The notes below the pieces were generated by a model, which searched no databases, had not been told where the DNA came from, and saw only the letters and a list, made by a program, of their open reading frames with translations. Below, piece by piece: positions 58,680-64,000 of a stretch of 64,000 bases of DNA (positions are counted from its first letter, which is position 1; every line of letters starts with the position of its first letter). Origin of the DNA: Prevotella sp. OH937_COT-195 (GTDB taxonomy: Bacteria; Bacteroidota; Bacteroidia; Bacteroidales; Bacteroidaceae); assembly GCF_003932845.1 (NCBI RefSeq), contig NZ_RQZH01000007.1:30573-94572 (forward strand), written 5' to 3'. A program made the translations under genes and the position numbers.

Positions 58680-59864
58680 TTAGTCTTCGAAAACTTCTGT
58701 AATCTGACCGGAACCTACCGTGCGACCACCCTCGCGGATAGCGAAACGCAGACCCTTGTTCAAGGCTACAGCGTAGATAAGTTCCACGGTAATCTCAACG
58801 TTGTCACCGGGCATTACCATTTCAACGCCTGCCGGCAATGTGATTTCACCCGTACAGTCCATTGTACGGAGATAGAACTGCGGACGATACTTGTTTCCGA
58901 ACGGAGTATGACGACCACCCTCTTCTTTCTTAAGAACATAGATAGAAGCCTTGAATTTCTTGAACGGCTTAATCTGACCCGGATGGCAGAGTACCATACC
59001 ACGTTTGATTTCGTTCTTGTCGATACCGCGGAGGAGCAGACCAACGTTGTCACCTGCCTGACCTTCGTCAAGAAGTTTGCGGAACATCTCAACACCTGTT
59101 ACGGTAGAAGTCTTGTCCTCGCCGAGACCGAGAAGTTCTACTGCGTCACCAACATGGATAACACCGGTCTCAATACGACCTGTGGCAACAGTACCACGAC
59201 CTGTGATGGAGAACACGTCCTCAACCGGCATAAGGAATGGCTTGTCGGTAGCACGCGGAGGCTCCTGAATCCACTCGTCGCAGACACTCATGAGTTCCAT
59301 TACTTTCTCTTCCCATTTTGCAACGCCGTTGAGCGCACCAAGAGCAGAACCACGAATAATTGGAGTATCGTCCTCAAATTCATACTGAGCGAGAATCTCT
59401 TGAACCTCCATTTCTACGAGTTCGAGCATTTCCTCGTCCTCAACCATGTCGCACTTGTTCAGGAAAACAACCAAACGCGGAACGTTTACCTGACGTGCAA
59501 GAAGCACGTGCTCGCGTGTCTGAGGCATAGGACCGTCAGTTGCAGCACAAACGAGAATGGCACCGTCCATCTGGGCAGCACCCGTAACCATGTTCTTCAC
59601 ATAGTCGGCGTGTCCCGGACAGTCAACGTGTGCATAGTGACGTTTTGCCGTTTCATACTCAACGTGAGAGGTATTGATAGTAATACCACGCTCCTTTTCT
59701 TCCGGAGCATTGTCAATCTGATCAAAAGACTTTACCTCAGAAAGACCATTCTTAGCCAATACTGTTGTGATGGCAGCCGTAAGAGTAGTCTTACCATGGT
59801 CAACGTGACCGATAGTACCAATATTAACGTGCGGTTTCGTGCGCACAAAATTCTCTTTAGCCAT
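58680..59864 (-). CDS. tuf: Elongation factor Tu
   Basis: A 394-residue GTPase delivering aminoacyl-tRNA. G1 [15 protein letters not shown], switch [15 protein letters not shown]3 [12 protein letters not shown] and G4 [12 protein letters not shown]. Domains II and III end with the conserved [18 protein letters not shown]. It sits in a tRNA cluster instead of the str operon. No second copy in the window. Confidence 0.98.
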   Translation of the reverse strand: MAKENFVRTKPHVNIGTIGHVDHGKTTLTAAITTVLAKNGLSEVKSFDQIDNAPEEKERGITINTSHVEYETAKRHYAHVDCPGHADYVKNMVTGAAQMDGAILVCAATDGPMPQTREHVLLARQVNVPRLVVFLNKCDMVEDEEMLELVEMEVQEILAQYEFEDDTPIIRGSALGALNGVAKWEEKVMELMSVCDEWIQEPPRATDKPFLMPVEDVFSITGRGTVATGRIETGVIHVGDAVELLGLGEDKTSTVTGVEMFRKLLDEGQAGDNVGLLLRGIDKNEIKRGMVLCHPGQIKPFKKFKASIYVLKKEEGGRHTPFGNKYRPQFYLRTMDCTGEITLPAGVEMVMPGDNVEITVELIYAVALNKGLRFAIREGGRTVGSGQITEVFED

Positions 59865-59932
59865 AGCTTTACTTTTATTTAATTAATGAATAATCGCGTT
59901 TTTTCTGCTTCACACGGTTGATAAAACAGTAG

Positions 59933-60004
<72 letters not shown>

Positions 60005-60009
60005 ATTTG

Positions 60010-60082
60010 AGCGGAAAACGGGACTCAAACCCGCGACCCCCAGCTTGGAAGGCTAGTGCTCTATCAACTGAGCTATTTCCGC
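60010..60082 (-). tRNA. tRNA-Gly (TCC)
   Basis: A 73-nt cloverleaf with acceptor GCGGAAA/TTTCCGC, anticodon loop CTTCCAA (TCC), T-loop TTTGAGT. Five bases upstream of tRNA-Thr(GGT) in the transcript. Confidence 0.96.
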
Positions 60083-60160
60083 ATAACGGCATTTCATCTA
60101 TGCCTCTATCAAATCAACTGAATTTGGCTCAAACAAAACCCCGCAAAAAATCCACTGATG

Positions 60161-60243
60161 TGGGTGGTGATGGATTCGAACCACCGAAGTCGAAAGACAA
60201 CAGATTTACAGTCTGCCCCATTTGGCCGCTCTGGAAACCACCC
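60161..60243 (-). tRNA. tRNA-Tyr (GTA)
   Basis: An 83-nt class II tRNA with a long variable arm. Acceptor GGGTGGT/ACCACCC, anticodon loop CTGTAAA (GTA), discriminator A. Confidence 0.96.
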
Positions 60244-60291
60244 TTTTTTACACGTCCTCATTCTCCGCCTTTTTCCTTTTGCCCGCCGGAG

Positions 60292-60365
60292 AGCCTCTTG
60301 TCGGATTCGAACCAACGACCCCGAGATTACAAATCACGTGCTCTGGCCAACTGAGCTAAAGAGGC
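60292..60365 (-). tRNA. tRNA-Thr (TGT)
   Basis: A 74-nt cloverleaf with acceptor GCCTCTT/AAGAGGC, anticodon loop TTTGTAA (TGT). The anticodon stem has one U-U mismatch (CGTGA with TCTCG), but the rest is regular. First gene of the tRNA-tuf transcript. Confidence 0.95.
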
Positions 60366-60371
60366 AAATCC

Positions 60372-60421
60372 TTGCAGCCGTCAAAACTCGTGACGAAGGA
60401 CATGTTCTAAAACGGCTGCAA
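60372..60421 (-). promoter_or_regulatory. Inverted repeat in the tRNA-tuf leader
   Basis: TTGCAGCCGT and ACGGCTGCAA (10 bp, exact) lie 30 bases apart. The upstream arm overlaps the end of the -7 box. It could be a leader hairpin for RNA processing or an operator. Confidence 0.5.
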
Positions 60422-60448
60422 AGATACGACGTTTTTTTTAATCGCCAA
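60419..60448 (-). promoter_or_regulatory. Promoter of the tRNA-tuf transcript
   Basis: On the minus strand TTG (60448-60446), 19 bases, TATCTTTG (60426-60419), about 53 bases before tRNA-Thr(TGT). Confidence 0.8.
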
Positions 60449-60465
60449 AACTTTTCATGTTTTTT

Positions 60466-60765
60466 TTACCTGTTACGTAGTTTTTCTTTAAATTTGGTAA
60501 GTTGCACTTTCATGGAATCAACGCAAACATCTATACTTTCCTCAAAAGTATCGCAAGTTTTCTCGACGAATAATTTTTGTCCGGGAACAACTACTGCTAT
60601 GCTCGCCTGCTTGTTCATTGCCGTGGCGGGCTTTACCACTTTAAGTTGCACCTCAACAGTACTAATGTCTTCGAACGATTTCTCCAACTTCGACACTTTC
60701 TTCTCCACGAATGCCTGCAATTGTTCCGTTGCATCAAAATGGATTGGCTGAATTTTAATCTCCAT
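60466..60765 (-). CDS. hpf: Ribosome hibernation-promoting factor, short form
   Basis: A 99-residue beta-alpha fold protein that binds the decoding groove of idle ribosomes. MEIKIQPIHFDATEQLQAFVEKKVSKLEKSFEDI ... VEVQLKVVKP and SIDVCVDSMKVQLTKFKEK match HPF/YfiA. It lacks the long C-terminal dimerisation domain. It has a clear GGAGG just before its ATG and lies 29 bases after the recombinase gene, probably co-transcribed. Confidence 0.93.
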   Translation of the reverse strand: MEIKIQPIHFDATEQLQAFVEKKVSKLEKSFEDISTVEVQLKVVKPATAMNKQASIAVVVPGQKLFVEKTCDTFEESIDVCVDSMKVQLTKFKEKLRNR

Positions 60766-60794
60766 ATTACCTCCGGTTTTATAAGGTTAAAGAA

Positions 60795-61682
60795 TTACGC
60801 CCTCGGGTGGGCCTTAATATATACTCTCTTCAATTGTTCGAAAGTGGCATGGGTATATATCTCCGTCGTGGCGATACTTTCATGCCCGAGCAGTTTCTGC
60901 ACACTTTCCAAGCCTGCTTCGTTATTCAGCATTGCGGTGGCAAACGAATGACGCAACACGTGTGGCGAACGCCTCTTCATGGTCGTAACCAGTCCGAGTT
61001 TGTCGCGCACCAACTGTCGCACCTGTCCGTATTTCATGCGCATGCCTTTGTCATCAACAAACAGGGCATCGCATTGCCTGACGAGTTCCCTATCGCGCAC
61101 CTCGATGTAATATTTCAGTTCGTTGTGCAACTCTCCACCGAAAGGAACGATGCGCTGCTTGTTTCTCTTTCCCGTAACCTTGACATGATTGTTCAAGAAA
61201 TCCACATGCGCGTCATCAAGACCTATAAGTTCCGCCGCTCTCAATCCCGCTTCATAAAACATTAATATAATGGTACGGGCGCGAACATCTTTAATAGTGT
61301 CTTTCCACTCAATGTCGTCAAGCAGACGGTTCATATCTTTTTCTTTAACGAAACATGGCAGCAACTTATCTTTTTTCGGACCCTCCATCCTGTACGCCGG
61401 GTCACTGTCTATAAACCCTCGTTCCATGGCGAATCTGTAAAACGATTTCACGGCTGTCAGATACCCGCACACAGTGCGCGCCTTACATCCGGTCTCCATC
61501 TCATGTTCTATCCAGTCACCTATAATGTCACTGTCAACATCTTCCCACGACAAGCCTCCGCATTTTTCTTGGACAAATCTGCGAAGTAACTCCAACGAGT
61601 ACGAATATTTCACGACCGTAAGCTCCGAAACGTTTCTTTCGTAGCGCAGATAATCAATAAAATTTCCGATGGTCATGCTCAT
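60795..61682 (-). CDS. XerC/XerD-type tyrosine recombinase
   Basis: A 295-residue enzyme with an N-terminal SAM-like core-binding domain (about 1-90) and a catalytic domain. All active-site residues are present: R148 (AGLRAAEL), K172 (VTGKRNK), H241 and R244 (SPHVLRHSFA), H267 (LGHES) and Y276 (TEIYTHA). Size and lack of a mobile context suggest the housekeeping chromosome-dimer resolvase XerC rather than an integrase, but XerD cannot be excluded. Located between rpsU and hpf. A dif site was not seen. Confidence 0.9.
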   Translation of the reverse strand: MSMTIGNFIDYLRYERNVSELTVVKYSYSLELLRRFVQEKCGGLSWEDVDSDIIGDWIEHEMETGCKARTVCGYLTAVKSFYRFAMERGFIDSDPAYRMEGPKKDKLLPCFVKEKDMNRLLDDIEWKDTIKDVRARTIILMFYEAGLRAAELIGLDDAHVDFLNNHVKVTGKRNKQRIVPFGGELHNELKYYIEVRDRELVRQCDALFVDDKGMRMKYGQVRQLVRDKLGLVTTMKRRSPHVLRHSFATAMLNNEAGLESVQKLLGHESIATTEIYTHATFEQLKRVYIKAHPRA

Positions 61683-61779
61683 AGTCGTTGTTTTTCGTCA
61701 GCGAATATACGCATTTTTTTTGGAACCGCAAAATATGTAGGCGTGTTTTTCACAAAAAGAATATAAAAAACCATACAAA

Positions 61780-61809
61780 CAAGAAAAGGAGCGTGAAAAG
61801 ACACGCTCC
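61780..61809 (-). terminator. Terminator of rpsU
   Basis: On the minus strand GGAGCGTG pairs with CACGCTCC around TCTTTT, then TTTTCTTG. It separates rpsU from the recombinase gene. Confidence 0.85.
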
Positions 61810-61878
61810 GACTTTCTTTATCCGTCGGTTTTATTTAATAGTCAAGGCAGGATTTACGAATCACCACCTTAAGAAACA

Positions 61879-62070
61879 TCAGTCCTCTGCGGCACGGAGT
61901 TTCTGCACGTAGATTGCATGCTCCATCTTTAGGCGCTTCAAAACAGAAGGTTTGTCGTACTGCTGACGTGCACGAAGTTCTTTAATAACTCCGGTCTTCT
62001 CAAACTTTCTCTTGAATTTCTTCAATGCTCTCTCGATGTTCTCACCATCTTTTACTGGAACGATGATCAT
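61879..62070 (-). CDS. rpsU: Small-subunit ribosomal protein S21
   Basis: A 63-residue, very basic protein: MIIVPVKDGENIERALKKFKRKFEKTGVIKELRARQQYDKPSVLKRLK. It is near the anti-Shine-Dalgarno end of 16S rRNA. In Bacteroidota S21, with S18 and bS6, helps hide that end, in line with the scarce Shine-Dalgarno sites in this window. Own promoter and terminator. Confidence 0.96.
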   Translation of the reverse strand: MIIVPVKDGENIERALKKFKRKFEKTGVIKELRARQQYDKPSVLKRLKMEHAIYVQKLRAAED

Positions 62071-62146
62071 GTCTTTGCTTAAAAATTATATGTTAAACTT
62101 CTTGTTATTATTCAAGCCTTTAACGTGTTGCCACGAATTTCGGGTG

Positions 62147-62177
62147 CAAAAGTACTACTTTTTTTCGGAACGCGCAA
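62147..62177 (-). promoter_or_regulatory. Promoter of rpsU
   Basis: On the minus strand TTG (62177-62175), 20 bases, TACTTTTG (62154-62147). The leader is about 75 nt. Confidence 0.75.
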
Positions 62178-62220
62178 ATTTTCCAAGTTAAAAGTTAATA
62201 CACCATGATTAAAATCCATA

Positions 62221-62268
62221 TTTTAACCCAAATCAGTTATCAGAGTCCTTGGCCAATTTGGGTTAAAA
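62221..62268. repeat. 48-bp remnant of the MITE-like repeat
   Basis: TTTTAACCCAAATCAGTTAT at the left matches the element's left end, and CCAATTTGGGTTAAAA at the right matches its right end. The interior is almost wholly missing. The right end supplies the TAA stop of the downstream-oriented methyltransferase (62263-62265). It forms a hairpin that may serve as that operon's terminator. Confidence 0.65.
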
Positions 62269-63135
62269 TGGAACATTTATATTTTCATGGTGAACATCTT
62301 CACGAACAATATATTCCCTATCCAACTCTCTCAAATCCGAAATATGTTGAACAAGATTTTCTTTTGCCTCAAGTCGTTCAATTTCTTCTCGCCTTGCTTT
62401 AGACATGATACAGAAAGACTCTTCCTGTTCTATGCCTGCAAACCTTCTGCCACACAGATTTGCAGCAATACCTGTTGTAGAACTTCCGCTAAAAGGATCA
62501 AAAACCCAATCACCAACGTTAGTAGATGATAGTATAATGCGTGTAAGTATGCTTAACGGTTTTTGTGTAGGGTGTTTTCCCTGAGATTTCTCCCATCTCC
62601 CTATGGCAGGCAGTCGCCACACGTCTGTCATCTGCTTATCACCATTAAGCTTTTTCATAAGTTCATAATTAAATTTATGTGGTTTATTATGCAACTTGCG
62701 TGCCCATATTATGAACTCTGTAGAATAAGTAAAAAAGCGGCATGATATATTAGCAGGCGGATTTGTTTTCTGCCAAGTAATAACATTAAGTATCCTATAG
62801 CCAAGTTCTGTAAGACAGTTTGCCACAGAGAAAATATTATGATATGTTCCACTAATCCATATTGTCCCATTTTCTTTAAGTTTGTCACGGCACAATCCCA
62901 GCCATTCCATGTTGAATACCAGCATCTCTTCCTTTGTTTTCCCTTTGTCCCAATTCCCCTTATCAACGGAAACCACCTTGCCACTCTGCAATGATATTCC
63001 ACCATTTGAAAGGAAATATGGGGGGTCAGCAAATATCATGTCAAACTTAAAATCAAATTCCCTAAGCAATTTAAACGAATCTCCATACGCAAGAAGAAAA
63101 TCGTTTGCAGGAGATCTGTAATAAGGAGTCACCAT
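62263..63135 (-). CDS. DpnII-type second adenine DNA methyltransferase (beta class)
   Basis: A 290-residue N6-adenine methyltransferase. The catalytic motif FADPPYF (about 35-41) precedes the AdoMet-binding FDPFSGSSTTGIAA (about 212-225), the order of the beta class. The NGGISLQSGKVVSVDKGNWDKG stretch resembles DpnA, the second methyltransferase of the DpnII system, which can modify single-stranded GATC. It follows the DpnII-like endonuclease gene by 36 bp. Specificity for GATC is inferred from the partner. Its stop codon lies inside a repeat remnant. Confidence 0.88.
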   Translation of the reverse strand: MVTPYYRSPANDFLLAYGDSFKLLREFDFKFDMIFADPPYFLSNGGISLQSGKVVSVDKGNWDKGKTKEEMLVFNMEWLGLCRDKLKENGTIWISGTYHNIFSVANCLTELGYRILNVITWQKTNPPANISCRFFTYSTEFIIWARKLHNKPHKFNYELMKKLNGDKQMTDVWRLPAIGRWEKSQGKHPTQKPLSILTRIILSSTNVGDWVFDPFSGSSTTGIAANLCGRRFAGIEQEESFCIMSKARREEIERLEAKENLVQHISDLRELDREYIVREDVHHENINVPF

Positions 63136-63171
63136 GTTCTAAAGCACTAAAAATCACACATTCGGAACTTC

Positions 63172-63888
63172 CTACATATTAGGATTTCTTATTATTGAAT
63201 CGACAAATTCATTAATATTTGTCAGATTATATACGCTTGGTATTTCACCATACGCCTCTTGTAGTTTATTACGAGCAGACTTCCAGCCAATTCCATCTGT
63301 AATCCAAACAAATTCAAAGCCAGGCAAAGCATTTATTTTTGGAGCAATATCTGAATAAGAACGGGCAACTTCATTAAGTTTTGAACCGCCACCACTATAG
63401 AAATTAACCTCAATTAGATAAGTGACATTGTGGGCATAAATGACAAAGTCGAAACGTTTTTCATCATCACCAAGAGCCTCAGTAACCTCTGCCCACTCTC
63501 TAGAATACACTTCTTGTCTAAAATTTATCCCATTTCTTCTAAACACATCGGCAACCATATTCTCCATTAAATGGCCACTTCTATTTTTGCGTGCATTGCT
63601 ATCGAGGCCGGTCTCGATTCCAAACACATAATCGACTAAATCATTTATTTTACCTTCCCTAAAGACAGTTGCCAATCCAGTATTTTCAAGAAACTCCAAA
63701 ACACTGTCAACGCTATCAAAAAAACTTTCTAGTAGCACTATATCACCTTGGGAATTCAACACTTTCTTTTTACCATCATTTCTAATAGCAATTAAAATGT
63801 CCATTACAGAAAATGCACTTCTATCCCTATTCCATATAACCTCGACACTTTTTCTAAGATTTTTTGTTCCTATAAGACTATTAAGCAT
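63172..63888 (-). CDS. DpnII-family type II restriction endonuclease (GATC)
   Basis: A 238-residue enzyme of the DpnII/MboI family, which cuts unmethylated GATC. The nuclease core has the PD-(D/E)xK-like pattern: E110 (GHLMENMV), D147 (EKRFDFVIY) and E160 (TYLIEVNFYSGGGSKLNEVARSY). The N-terminal FFDSVDSVLEFLENTGLATVF region is also family-like. The gene is AT-rich like its neighbour. It is shorter than the 288-residue DpnII, and whether it is active cannot be told. Confidence 0.87.
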   Translation of the reverse strand: MLNSLIGTKNLRKSVEVIWNRDRSAFSVMDILIAIRNDGKKKVLNSQGDIVLLESFFDSVDSVLEFLENTGLATVFREGKINDLVDYVFGIETGLDSNARKNRSGHLMENMVADVFRRNGINFRQEVYSREWAEVTEALGDDEKRFDFVIYAHNVTYLIEVNFYSGGGSKLNEVARSYSDIAPKINALPGFEFVWITDGIGWKSARNKLQEAYGEIPSVYNLTNINEFVDSIIRNPNM

Positions 63889-63925
63889 ACAAAGGCTTAA
63901 TTTAGTCGTCCCTTAAAAAGAGATG

Positions 63926-64000
63926 CTAAGCGGGAATTGATTCATCAATGACCTCTCTCTTAGCATTTCTCTTATTGTTTTGAACAGGAATAAAAGAGCT
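63926..64000 (-). CDS. C-terminal end of an upstream gene, cut by the window edge (doubtful)
   Basis: A frame open from the right edge reads SSFIPVQNNKRNAKREVIDE, then SIPA and TAG. In DpnII loci the gene here would be the main GATC methyltransferase (M1), but the 24 residues are too few to tell. An AGAAATGCTAAG/CTTAGCATCTCT hairpin with a T-run (63972-63914) overlaps the end. The stretch could therefore be a terminator region instead. Confidence 0.35.
   Translation of the reverse strand, partial: SSFIPVQNNKRNAKREVIDESIPA

Noticed and set aside
60292..60365. U-U mismatch in the anticodon stem of tRNA-Thr(TGT) as sign of a pseudogene
   Set aside because: All other pairs and invariant bases are intact and the gene is first in a conserved tRNA unit, so it is taken as functional.

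Overview
This window looks like a chromosome segment from the order Bacteroidales (phylum Bacteroidota). Three things point there. Nearly every transcription start carries the phylum's promoter (TTG, 19-21 nt, then TAnnTTTG) instead of -35/-10 boxes. Proteins of Bacteroidales type are present: a TonB receptor with an N-terminal carboxypeptidase-like domain, DUF4831 and DUF3467 proteins, and a split 5'-nucleotidase. Most ribosomal genes lack clear Shine-Dalgarno sites. Genus cannot be fixed from the sequence alone.

Layout. 1-5.5 kb: a split 5'-nucleotidase pair, rplS, an NlpC/P60 hydrolase and a TonB-dependent receptor. 6-9.2 kb: pgeF, obgE, adk and hpt (purine salvage, ribosome assembly, peptidoglycan editing). 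9.3-12.8 kb: nnr and two DUF4831-type exported proteins. 13-18.1 kb: fba, methionine gamma-lyase, a small basic protein, an AICAR transformylase without a cyclohydrolase domain, and an aquaporin. 18.3-21.5 kb: repeats, two near-identical mini transcription units, a membrane-bound MutS-like ATPase and an RlpA-like protein. 21.7-26 kb: gdhA, an AT-rich island (DUF2867 and VOC genes) between short direct repeats, and a glycine-zipper lipoprotein. 26-44.6 kb: the str-S10-spc-alpha ribosomal supercluster, all on the minus strand. 45-62.1 kb: DUF3467, trpS, rpoC, rpoB, rplL/J/A/K, nusG, secE, tRNA-Trp, tuf, four tRNAs, hpf, a tyrosine recombinase and rpsU. 62.2-64 kb: a DpnII-type (GATC) restriction-modification locus cut by the right edge.

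The minus-strand block from about 62 to 26 kb is the translation and transcription core of the cell. It has internal attenuator hairpins (rplL/rpoB, fusA/rpsJ) and a structured rpsL-rpsG spacer, which suggest the autoregulation known from other bacteria.

The least explained content lies between genes. (1) Three arrays of degenerate repeats keep an exact 22-bp period. (2) A 202-203-bp MITE-like element with about 20-bp terminal inverted repeats occurs in three full copies, plus one 48-bp remnant abutting a methyltransferase stop codon. (3) Two near-identical promoter-leader-terminator cassettes may encode a roughly 60-nt RNA or an attenuator. (4) A perfect 30-bp inverted repeat surrounds 48 bp inside the gdhA-distal island. 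No CRISPR array, rRNA gene, phage or complete insertion sequence was seen.
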